A stretch of 64,000 nucleotides of DNA. Source: Apis mellifera (taxonomy: Eukaryota; Arthropoda; Insecta; Hymenoptera; Apidae). This document shows, piece by piece, positions 12,409 to 23,800 of this stretch. The stretch is from the NCBI RefSeq assembly GCF_003254395.2, contig NC_037643.1, positions 17,163,463 through 17,227,462 on the forward strand, given 5' to 3'. Numbering within the stretch: position 1 is the first letter of the stretch; every line of letters begins with the position of its first letter. Under the pieces are notes generated by a model. It did no database searches. It saw only the letters and a list, made by a program, of their open reading frames with translations, and was not told the DNA's origin. The translations under genes were made by a program, and so were the position numbers.

Positions 12409-14639
12409 TCTCCGTTTTTCCGTGCCTTCCTTCCCCCCCCTCCAGAAAAGGGGGACGCGCACTTTTGACGCTTCGCCTCGGAAATCCTTTGATTCCCATC
12501 TTTTCGGAGGGGGAGGAAACGTCGATGCGCCTTCGCATGAAAAGGGTTCTTCTCTTCTCCTTTCCTCGAGTCTCTCCGCTCCTCCCTCTCCCTTCCTCCC
12601 TCACTCCCTGATTGGGACGATAAAAGAGGGCCGCAAGGGACGGCGGCAGCGAGGAGGAGGTAAAACACTAATTAGTTATCAAAGGGCGGGAAAGGAAGGG
12701 TTTGGTGACAAAATAGTAGATCCTGGGGAACGAGCATCCCCCCTCCCATCCTCCTCCTCCTCCTCCTCCTCCTCCTCTCTCGTCTTAATACTCTCCCGCG
12801 AGGGCCCGCCTATTGATTTTCGAATCTAATCTCCGAATCTCTCCTTCTCTCTCTCCATATAGAAAGAATCTTCGAAATCTATCTCTCTCTTCCTCTTCGA
12901 GAAACGGCAACTTTACAACGGCTGAGAGAGAGAGAGAGATAGATAGATAGGCGGTGGAAAAACACGTGCAACGTGCTGGTAAGAGTCGCGGCCCGTTAAA
13001 AATCAAGCTAATCGAATAAACGCGACTTCGGCCATCGGGGGATCAACGCTCGCGTATTCGCGGGCAATACTAATTAACCGAGACGTCCCGTGCGTGGCCC
13101 CCACCCCACCCCACCCCACTCCGGCCCAGCCCAGCCCAGACCAGCCCAGACCAGAGTCCAAGAGTGGCGCGCACACGCACGCATACACAGCCGCATCGGC
13201 AACACCGGCAGCCGACCGGGAAACGGCAACAAGAGGAACGTTGCGCGGCCAACAGTGGAAAATTGCCAATTTTCCCGATAATGAAAATTTTAACCCCCGT
13301 CGCGGTTAATTCAATTCCCTTAATTTCTCCTCGCCGCCGCGTCGAAGCCAGCCGCGAAGATTACGATCGCAATCGCGGGGATCGTACCGCGTGAATTATT
13401 ATTCGCGGCTACGTATACGTATACGTATAAATGTACCCACTTTTCGACACAGCGCTCCGATTTTGTCGAAACGGAAAGAACAATTTGTATCATATAATTA
13501 TAATTCTTTCTCTCTAAGATATATATATATATATATATGGAAAGAGGTTAGAAATTTTTTTCTTAGAGAAAGAGAATGAATTATCATTCGAGGTAAGATG
13601 TATACGCTTTTAGAAAGAGTATAGGGATTTTGGTGGTTGAAACGAAAGATTACTTTCTCACTTTTGTGAGAATAATTTGTATCGCTGTCTTACGAACGAA
13701 ACACGATATTTAGAGTGAGAGAGAGAGAATTATTATTCGAGGTGAGATGCACTTTTCGAAAGATTTTGGAAATTCGTATCGCAATCTTACGAACGAAACA
13801 CGATATTTAGAGTGAGAGAGAGAATTATTATTCGAGATGCACTTTTCGAAAGAGTGGAAGGATTTTGGAAATTCGTATCACAATCTTACGAACGGATATT
13901 TAGAATGAGAGGTTGGAAATTTTTTTCCTGTTGGAGAGAAGGGGGGGGGGAGCGCACGTTCGTTATCGCCGCGCAATCCAATTTCCCGAGAAACTCGTCC
14001 CGATTTTTCCAATTTCAGATACGGGACGTCCGCGATCTGGAGAAAAATTCCCCGTCGGTGGAGGAAGAAAGAATGACAGGAGACAGACTCGCTCGCTCTT
14101 AATTCCAAGCGGGGAAGATTTTTCGAATTTTCTCGATTCTGCTCGAATACAACTCGAATACCGTTTCGCGCCTTTTCCCCGACGTGAATTTTCGCTCGTG
14201 CATCGCTCCCTTCGAGGGGAGGAAAGGCAAATATTTGAAACGTGTGTATATATATATATATATCTGTCTCTGCCTTCCAAGTTATCTTAATATTTCAAGG
14301 TGATTTCAATCAACGCGGATGCTTGGCAAATAACGGGTCGTAATTAACGTGCGTCTAAATCTCGATCGCGATCGAGCGAGTTCGTTTCTTTCGTTTGGAG
14401 AGAGAGAGAGAGAGAGAGAGAGGGGAGATGGTTTACTTTTGCTCGCAAAAATATCTATCTCTGACTTTATTAAACTTCAAGAGCCCTTTCTCTTTTTCCT
14501 TCTCGATTCTTTCAATTTATCGTCTATGATTTGTGCTCGATATTTTCTTTTTGAGAATATTTTGAGGATGAAGAGGAGAAGAGGAGAAGAGGATAATAAT
14601 GCGTTTACACGATTACAACCCTGGATCCCGAAGAAATTT
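11397..14639. other. cut: Intron block, GC-rich with CT/GA microsatellites
   Basis: Contains TTCC repeats (11598-11621), several CT tracts (11715-12145), GA tracts (12373-12403, 14398-14422), a CTC trinucleotide run (about 12750-12777), a G-quadruplex-prone tract at 13098-13119, and three short direct repeats at 13570-13900 (AACGAAACACGATATTTAGA and relatives). No gene recognised. Confidence 0.7.
13098..13119 (-). other. G-quadruplex-prone tract
   Basis: On the minus strand, the sense strand of cut, four G-tracts of at least four are separated by single T residues. This is a canonical intramolecular quadruplex pattern and would be present in the cut pre-mRNA. Confidence 0.7.
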
Positions 14640-14689
14640 CGAAATTGATCACCTTCGAAGGGCACTTTTTTTCTAACTCTTTTTAGAAA

Positions 14690-17340
14690 AGAATTTTAAT
14701 TTGATAATGTCACGTAGCTTTTCTAAAAAATTTCTTCTGGAATCTTTTCCAAACAAATTTTCAAAAAAATTTGGAATTGGTTCAAATGGAATGATAATTT
14801 GTTTTTATTAGAATTGGAAGGCTCTTTTTTTCATTAAGAATGGACAATTTGTAATGGTGAAAGAATTTCAAAGAATTTCAGAAAATTTTTATGAAATTGG
14901 TACACGTTTATCTTTATTGTGACTGGAAGAACTCTTTCGAGGGGTGGATTTGGAATTTTCCAATGATCGATAGAAAATCATTGAACAGGAATTTTGAAAA
15001 TTATGTTATTCTTATTGCTACTGAACTTTTTTAATTGAATAAAAATTTCAGAAAACAAGGAAATTGGCACATTTAACTTTATTATGATTGGAAGCTCCTT
15101 CTTCTCCAGGGGGATGGATTTCCAATGATCGATAAAAGATTATTGAACAATTTCAATTTCCAAAAACTGTTATTGGATTGGAAGATTTTTTTTAATTGAA
15201 TAAAAATTTCGAAAATATAAGGAAATTAGAAATTGAAGAGTTCTTTTGAGGGATGGATTTCCAATGATCGAGATAGAAGATAATTGAGCTTCGAATAGGG
15301 ATTTCGAAAAATATGTTATTCTTCTTGCTAGAAGATCATTGAACATTCCAATTTCCAAAAACTATATTATTTTTATTGCTTTTAGACTTTTTTAATTGAA
15401 CAGAAATTTCGAAAATATAAGGAAATTAGAAATTGGCACACGTTTATTATGAATGGAAGAATAGTTCTTTCCAGGGATGAATTTCCAATAATCAATAAAA
15501 GATCATTGAACAAACTATGAATTTCGAAAATTACGTTATTCTTGTTGTTACTGGACTGGAAGATTTTTTTTAATTGAATAAAAATTTCGAAAACATAAGA
15601 AAATTAGAAATTGGTTTAATTTTATTATAATTGGAAGGCTTTTTCTCCAGGGGGATGGATTTCCAATAATCGATAGAAGATCAAACAGGAAAACTATATT
15701 ATTCTTATAGCTATTGGATTGGAAGATTTTTTTTAATTGAATAAAAATTTCGAAAACATAAAAAAATTAGAAATTGGTTTAATTTTATTATAATTGGAAG
15801 GCTTCTTCTCCAGGGGGATGGATTTCCAATAATCGATAGAAGATCAAACAGGAATTTCGAAAACTATATTATTCTTATAGCTATTGGATTGGAAGATTTT
15901 TTTTAATTGAATAAAAATTTCGAAAACATAAGAAAATTAGAAATTGGTTTAATTTTATTATAATTGGAAGGCTTCTTCTCCAGGGGGATGGATTTCCAAT
16001 AATCGATAGAAGATCAAACAGGAAAACTATATTATTCTTATAGCTATTGGATTGGAAGATTTTTTTAATTGAATAAAAATTTCGAAAACATTAGAAAATT
16101 AGAAATTGGTTTAATTTTATTATAATTGGAAGGCTTCTTCTCCAGGGGGATGGATTTCCAATAATCGATAGAAAATCAAACAGGAATTTCGAAAACTATA
16201 TTATTCTTATAGCTATTGGATTGGAAGATTTTTTTTAATTGAATAAAAATTTCGAAAACATTAGAAAATTAGAAATTGGCACATGTTTAATTTTATTATG
16301 ACTGGAAGAAGAGCTCTTTCGAGGGATGGATTTCCAATGATCGATAGAAGATAATTGAACTTGGAAAATTATATCTTATTGCTACGTTTGGAAGGCTCTT
16401 TCGACGGATAGAAAAGACAATTGTACAGAAATTTCGAAAACGAACGAAATTAGATTACCATCCGGTTCGAACGAAAGCAAATCGCGTTTATTCCCTATAA
16501 CTCGAAAGGCGATAAAAATATCGTCCCTTTTCCAAGAATGAATTTTTAAAATTTAAACAAAATTTGGAAATTTAATACGAGATTCGTATGAGATCGAACA
16601 CGTTTATCCTTGCTGCTACGAATGAAAGCCTCTTTCGAGGGATGGATTTCTAATAATAAAAAAAAAAAAATTTTTAAACGTGACAAAATTAGAAATTACA
16701 TGTTTGTTCTTATTACGATTGGAAGAATCTTTCTTTTTTTTTTTTTGAAGCGATGGATTTCCAATCGAATAGGATGTCAGAAATGTAAGAAAATCAAGAA
16801 TTGACATACGTTTGTCTTTATTATAACTGGAAGCTTTTTCGAGGGATGGATTTCCAATCGAACAGAAATTTTAAAACGTAAGAAAACCAAGAATTGACAC
16901 ACGTTTGTCTTTATAATAGGCTCTTTCGAGGGATGGATTTCCAATCGAACAAAAATTTAAAAAAATCAGAAACATTATATTTGTCTTTCCTATTATAATT
17001 GAAGAACCCACTTTCGAGGAATTTATTTTTTTTTTATATTATATTATATTTATTTTTACTATTATAATTAAAAATCTCTTTCGAGGGATGAATTTCTAAT
17101 GATAACAATATTTTAAAACGCGACAAAGTTAGAAATTAACACACGTTTATTCTTTATTACGATTAGAAAGCTCTTTTTTTCTTTTTTTTTCGATGGATTT
17201 CCAATCGAAAATGAATTTTAAAAAAATCAGAAACATTATATTTATCTTTCCTATTAACTGAAGAACCCACTTTCGAGGGATGGACGAAAGAATTTCGAAA
17301 ACCCAACGAAATTAAAAACACGTTTATCCTTTTATCATTT
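14690..17340. repeat. Diverged tandem array, ~165-200-bp AT-rich unit with a homogenised core
   Basis: Units share GGGATGGATTTCCAAT(A/G)AT, CGATAGAAGATCAAACAGGA, ATTTCGAAAAC, TTGGATTGGAAGATTTTTTT, AATTGAATAAAAATTTCGAA and AAATTAGAAATTGG. Between about 15540 and 16290 four units are nearly identical, with GGGGGATGGAT near 15650, 15813, 15983 and 16145 (162-170 bp). Outside that core the units are strongly diverged and partly rearranged. No coding potential. Confidence 0.88.
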
Positions 17341-17939
17341 ATTAATCAAGCTATCCTCTCTCTCTCTTCCTCTTCTTCTTCTTGCAACAACGATCGATAA
17401 AGACGTTAACTACCAACTACTTTCGAGATCGAGATGAAAGGGTTTAAAAAAAAAAAACAGAGAGGGAAGAAATATCCTCGTCCCGTTGCTTCGATCTCGG
17501 GGAGATCAAACACATCCTTTATCCTCGCCTCCACCGTCGCGCGCAACCAGGTTAAACGATAAAATCGTCCTCTTTTCGAGGAATGGATTTCTAATGATTG
17601 ATAAAGATAATTAACCGCCGCCACCCCCGCCCCGACTCCCTTCCAACCCTTTGATTCCAACCTACTCCCCTTCCAATCCTTTGAAATCCGCCGGCAGAAG
17701 CGATTTTCCAACCCTCCACCTCCTCCTCCTCCTCCCATTTCTTCGAGACCCGCCGTGTTGCGCCGCTCTCCTCCTCCTCCTCTCCTTTCGACAAGAAAAT
17801 CCGAGCAAGGAGTCCGTCTCTCCCTCCTCCTTCCCCCTCCCCTCGCTCGATAGACCAACTCGCGGCCTGTTATGCCGATCGTTGCTCGGGCGCTCGCGAT
17901 AGCGCTAGCTCGCCGCCATCGATCAACCTCGCCGCTTCG
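17341..17939. other. cut: Intron spacer, pyrimidine-rich, no gene
   Basis: CT-rich sequence (17355-17382, 17715-17860) between two arrays. Open frames on both strands are driven by CTC/GAG runs and lack domains. Confidence 0.55.
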
Positions 17940-20475
17940 TCTTTAAACGCCTCTCTCGAACGAACGAACGAACGAACGAATCGATCGTTAATCGCTAATT
18001 AACATGGATCGTTTCTTCGATCGAGGCTAGTGGATTCTGAATTATTGGGAAGAGAGAGAGTTAAAGTTGTCTTTCTTCTTAGAAGAATATCGTATGAGTT
18101 GTATTATGTGGATTATAATCGATGTCTTTCGTACGAAAAATTCGTGAGGAAGAGAGAGAGAGAGAGAGAGAGAGAGTTAAGGTTATCTTTCTTAGAAGAA
18201 AAAGAAGAATATTGTCGAATGAGTTGTATTATATGTGGATTATAATCGATGTCTCGTATGAAAAATTCGAAAGAGGAAAAGAGAGAAAGAGAGAGAGTTA
18301 AGGTTATCTTTCTTAGAAGAAAAAGAAGAATATCGTTGAACGAATTGTATTATATGTGAATTATAGTCTTTCGTATGAAAAATTCGAAAGAGGAAAAGAG
18401 AGAAAGAGAGAGAGTTAAGGTTATCTTTCTTAGAAGAAAAAGAAGAATATCGTCGAACGAATTGTATTATATGTGAATTATAATCTTTCGTATGAAAAAT
18501 TCGGAAGAGGAAGAGAGAGAGAGAGAGATGGAGTTAAAGTTGTCTTTCTTAAAAGAAAAAGAAGAATATTGTCGAATGAGTTGTATTATGTGGATTATAG
18601 TCGATGTCTTTCGTAAAAATTCGGAAGAGGAAGAGAAAGAATCGATCGATCATTAACCGCTAATTAACATGGATTGTTTCTTCGATCGAGGCTAGTGGAT
18701 TCTGGATTATTAGGAAGAGAGAGAGAGATTGAATTAAGGTTGTCTTTCTTAGAAGAAAAAGAAGAATATTGTCGAATGAATTGTATTATAGTCGATGTCT
18801 TTCGTACGAAAAATTCATGAGGAAGAGGAAGAGAGAGAGAGAGATGGAGTTAAGGTTGTCTTTCTTCTTAGAATATCATCGAACGAATTTATTTATTATG
18901 TGGATTATAGTCGATGTCTTTCGTACGAAAAATTCGTGAGGAAGAGAGAGAGAGAGAGAGAGATGGAGTTAAGGTTGTCTTTCTTCTTAGAATAGAATCT
19001 TCGTCATCGAACGAATTTATTTATTATGTGGATTATAGTCGATATCTTTCGTACGAAAAATTCGTGAGGAAGAGAAAAAATCGACCGATCATTAACCGCT
19101 AATTAACACGGATCGTTTCTTCGATCGAGGCTATTGGATTTTGGATTATTTGGAAGAGAGAGAGAGAGATGGAGTTAAGGTTGTCTTTCTTAGAAGAATA
19201 TCGTCGAACGAATTTATTTATTATGTGAATTATAGTCGATGTCTTTCGTACGAAAAATTCGCAAGAAAGAGAAAGAATCGATTGATCATTAACCATTAAT
19301 TAATATGGATCGTTTCTTCGATCGAAGCTACTGTATTCTGGATTATTTGGAAGAGAGAGAGAGAAAGAGATGGAGTTAAGGTTGTCTTTCTTCTTAGAAT
19401 ATCATCGAACGAATTTATTTATTATGTGGATTATAGTCGATGCTTTCATACGAAAAATTCGTGAGGAAGAGAAACAATCGATCGATCATTAACCGCTAAT
19501 TAACACGGATCGTTTCTTCGATCGAGGCTACTGGATTCTGGATTATTGGGAAGAGAGAGAAATGGAGTTAAGGTTGTCTTTCTTCTTAGAATATTATCGA
19601 ACGAGTTGTATTATATGTGGATTATAATCGATGTCTCGTATGAAAAATTCGAAAGAGGAAGAAAGAGAGAAAGATGGAGTTAAGGTTGTCTTTCTTCTTA
19701 GAATATTATTGAACGAGTTGTATTATATGTGGATTATAATCGATGTCTCGTATGAAAAATTCGGAAGAGGAAAAGAGAGAAAGAGAGAGAATTAAGGTTA
19801 TCTTTCTTAGAAGAAAAAGAAGAATATCATCGAACGAGTTTATTTATTATGTGGATTATAGTCAATGTCTTTCGTACGAAAAATTCGTGAGGAAGAGAAA
19901 GAGAGAGAGAGAGAGATAGATGGAGTTAAGGTTGTCTTTCTTAGAAGAAAAAGAAGAATATCGTCGAACGAGTTGTATTCTGTGGATTATAGTCGATGTC
20001 TTTCGTACGAAAAATTCGTGAGGAAGAGAGAGAGAGAGATGGAATTAAGGTTGTCTTTCTTCTTAGAATATCATCGAACGAATTTATTTATTATGTGGAT
20101 TATAGTCGATGCTTTCATACGAAAAATTCGTGAGGAAGAGAAACAATCGATCGATCATTAACCGCTAATTAACACGGATCGTTTCTTCGATCGAGGCTAC
20201 TGTATTCTGGATTATTTGGAAGAGAGAGAGAGAGAGAGATGGAGTTAAGGTTGTCTTTCTTAGAAGAATATCGTCGAACGAATTTATTTATTATGTGAAT
20301 TATAGTCGATGTCTTTCGTACGAAAAATTCGCGAGAAAGAGAGAGAGAAAGAGAGAGATGGAGTTAAATTTGTCTTTCTTTTTAGAATATCATCGAACGA
20401 GTTGTATTATGTGAATTATAGTCTTTCGTACGAAAAATTCGGAAGAGGAAGAGAGAGAGAGAGAGAGAGAGAGGG
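17940..20475. repeat. Tandem array, ~120-bp unit in a higher-order arrangement
   Basis: Seventeen copies of a basic unit can be followed by GAAAAATTCG (from 18136 to 20428). The unit comprises GGAGTTAAGGTTGTCTTTCT, TAGAAGAAAAAGAAGAATAT, CGTCGAACGAATTTATTTAT, TATGTGGATTATAGTCGATG, CTTTCGTACGAAAAATTCG and a GA run. A second module, ATTAACCGCTAATTAACA(C/T)GG with ATCGTTTCTTCGATCGAGGC and TGGATTCTGGATTATT, is inserted six times (near 17995, 18661, 19100, 19296, 19497 and 20167), giving composite units of varying length. The repeat ORFs it creates are not genes. Confidence 0.9.
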
Positions 20476-21890
20476 AAATTCGTAAAGAAGGATAACGATA
20501 ACGAGGCAGCTTTACTTAGCTAATTAGAACTCTCTCTCTCTCTCTCTCTGTCTGTCCTTTTCACCGGGAGTATTAATTCATTTGGATATTATTTTGGCCT
20601 GTTAAAAGGCGGGCGTTAAACATTCTTCGATCGAAATTAATTAATATCTCTCCGCTTCTTTTCTCTCTGCTCTTCTCCTTTTACTACAGAGGATTTTCGG
20701 GAGGATTTTATAGAAAGATAGGATAGAAAGGCGAGAAGAAGGGGTAGTAACGGGCAAAAGGTCCAGGATAATTACCCACATGGCTGGTTAATGCGTATTT
20801 CACTTTGATCAAGTCTGTGTTTTTCTTCGTTCACGCCCCCGGCTGCTGCGCCCCGTTCTTTCCTTCCTTCCATCCATCCATCCATCCATCCACCACCACC
20901 ATCGCCTCTTACGTCGTCGTCACCGATGGCCGGTTTCGTAACCAGCCTCCTCCCTCCTCTTCCCTCCCCTTTTGTCTTTGGCCCGGTTCGCCGTTTCGTT
21001 TTAATTATTTTAAACCCGGCCCCGCGAGCGTCTAATTTCCGTCCTCCTCGCTGTTCGTGTCTCGCGACGACACGAAGGGAGGAGGGAGGAAGGGTGGGAA
21101 AAGGAAAAAAGGAGGGATGGAAGAGTGTGGGGAAATTCGAGAGGTATTCGAGAGGAGGAAATGGCGAAAACAAATCTCTCCATCCCTCCTGATCGCTATC
21201 TGTACACGTCTCTCTCTCCTCCTCCCCCTTCTTCTTCCTCCCCCAAAGGTTTCAAGGATCGGTATAAGTAGTAACGCGTATTAATTAATTAATTAATAAA
21301 TTAATTAATAAATTAATTAATCCTCCACTCTTTCGTTTCGTAGCCGCGCCTAATTTATCAAGTCCTCGCTAATGATTCGCGAGGATCGAATAATTAGGTT
21401 CGTTATCACTATTATCGGGGAGAGATAAAGGAGTTGTGGACGGTGAGAGACGGCGACGACTCGAAGAATGCGACCGCCGGTAATTAATCCAACGGCGGTA
21501 TAATAAATATCGAGTGGGGGCGAGGGGGGAGGATCGGGCTTCTTTTTTTCCTCCCACCCCGTTAAATTGAATTCGGTATAATATAGCCCGGCGCCGATAT
21601 GCTACGCCTTCCTATCTTTCTCTTTCTTTCTCTCCTTATTCTGTGTTTCTCGAAGCACCCTTTGGTTGAGCGCTCGAAGCGACAAACAAGCTGGAATATA
21701 TATATATATGTATGTGTATGTGTATATACGAAGTGAAAAATCAATTGAAGATTAAGGCCAGAGTTTAGTAATGAGAAGATTGCCTATGGGGGTGGGATCG
21801 CGATCGCCCATTCTCTCGTTTGAGGGAGGAGAGAGTGTTTCTTTTTCTTTTCTTCTTTAAATTCTTCCTCGAACCACGATCCAAATTCCC
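20476..21890. other. cut: Intron spacer between arrays
   Basis: Mostly unique sequence with CT tracts (20530-20550), a CCAT run (20872-20893) and GC-rich purine/pyrimidine blocks (20935-21125). A TTAATTAA-rich element is listed separately. No gene recognised. Confidence 0.6.
21280..21322. repeat. TTAATTAA-type palindromic repeat
   Basis: Tandem ATTAATTAATTAATAAATT units form a stretch made almost wholly of overlapping TAAT/ATTA cores. It may be a simple repeat or a homeodomain-site cluster; the sequence alone cannot tell. Confidence 0.7.
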
Positions 21891-21894
21891 TTAA

Positions 21895-22082
21895 AATATT
21901 AGATAAATATATAGATAGATAGATAGGTAGACAGAGAGATAGAGAGAGAGAGATCCTATGTCCAAATTTTTGTACGAGAGAGATAGATAGATAGAGAGAG
22001 CCTATGTCCAAATTTTTGCAAGAGAGAGATAAAGAGATAGAGAGATAGATAGATAGATAGATAGGTAAGTAGGTAGATAGGT

Positions 22083-22139
<57 letters not shown>

Positions 22140-22159
22140 CCTTGTCCAAACTTTTGCAC

Positions 22160-22209
<50 letters not shown>

Positions 22210-22438
22210 GATATCTCACATCTAATTTTTGCATGAGATAAGTATCCCATATCCAAATTTTTGCACAAGAAAGAAAGAGCGAGAGAAAGACAGATTTTCA
22301 TATCCATTTTTGTACGAGATAGATATATAAATAGATATAAATATATATATAATAGATATCTAATTTTTGCATAAAATAGATAGATATATAGATAGGTAAT
22401 CCCATGTCCAAATTTTTGCACGATATAGATATATAAAT

Positions 22439-22488
<50 letters not shown>

Positions 22489-23800
22489 TATCTAATATAT
22501 CTAATATATCTAATATATCATATATATCTCATATTTAATTTTTCCATGAGATAGATAAATATATAGATAGATAATCCCATGTCCAAATTTTTGCACGAGA
22601 TAGATAGATATATAAATAGAAATATATATATATCTTTATATATCTCATATCTAATATATCTAATATATCTAATATATCATGTATATCTCATATTTAATTT
22701 TTGCATGAGATAGATGGATAGATATATAGATAGGTAATCCCATGTCCAAATTTTTGCACGACATAGATAGATATATAGATACATATATAGATATATATAT
22801 ATATAATAGATATCTCATATTTAATTTTTGCATGAGATAGATAGATAGATATATAGATAGGTAATCCCATATCCAAATTTTTGCACGAGAAAGAAAGAGA
22901 GAGAAAGAGAGATCCCATGTCCAAATTTTTGTACGAGATAGATAGATATATAAATAGATATCTCATATCTAATTTTTGCATGAGATAGATAGATATATAG
23001 ATAGGTAAACCCATGTCCAAATTTTTGCACGACATAGATAGATATATAAGTAGATATATATATATAGATATATATATATATATAAAATAGATATCTCATA
23101 TTAAATTTTTGCATGAGATAGATAAATATATAGATAGGTAATCCCATATCCAAATTTTTGCACGAGAGAGAAAGAGAGATTTCATGTCTAAATTTTTGCA
23201 CGAGATAGGAAGTACATATATATATATTCAAATTTTTGCACCAGATAAATAAATATATAGATAGGTAAACCCATATCCAAATTTTTGAACGAGAGAGAGA
23301 TTCTATGTCCAAATTTTTGCACGAGATAGATAGATATATATATATATAGGAAGTACATATATATATATATATATATTCAAATTTTTGCAGCAGATAAATA
23401 GATATATAGATAAATATTTCATATTGAAATTTTTGACGAGAGAGAGATTCCATGTCGAAATTTTTGTACGAGATAAATAAGTATATAGATAAATATCCAA
23501 ATTTTTGCACGAGAGAGAGAGAGAGAGAGAGAAAGATTCCATGTCTAAATTTTTGCACGAGATAGAAAGTACATATATATATATTCAAATTTTTGCACCA
23601 GATAAATAAATATATAGATAAGTATTCCATATCCAAATTTTTGCACGAGAGAGAGATCCTATGTCTAAATTTTTGCACGAGATAAATAAGTATATAGATA
23701 TAAATAAATATAAATATTCCATATTTTTGCACAAGAGAGAGAGAGAGATTCCATGTCCAAATTTTTGCACGAGATAGATAGATGGATAGAGAGAGAGAGA
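21895..23800. repeat. GATA-rich minisatellite with constant CCAAATTTTTGCAC core
   Basis: More than 25 copies of a short core (TCCCATGTCCAAATTTTTGC followed by ACGAGA) alternate with variable GATA, GA and TA microsatellites. A variant core, ATCTCATATTTAATTTTTGC followed by ATGAGATAG, is interleaved. Notable simple runs are (GA)n at 22088-22136 and (TA)n at 22163-22206 and 22440-22486. The long minus-strand open frame at 22821-23813 (KIWTWNLSLSLVQKF-like repeats) is a product of this array. Confidence 0.92.
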
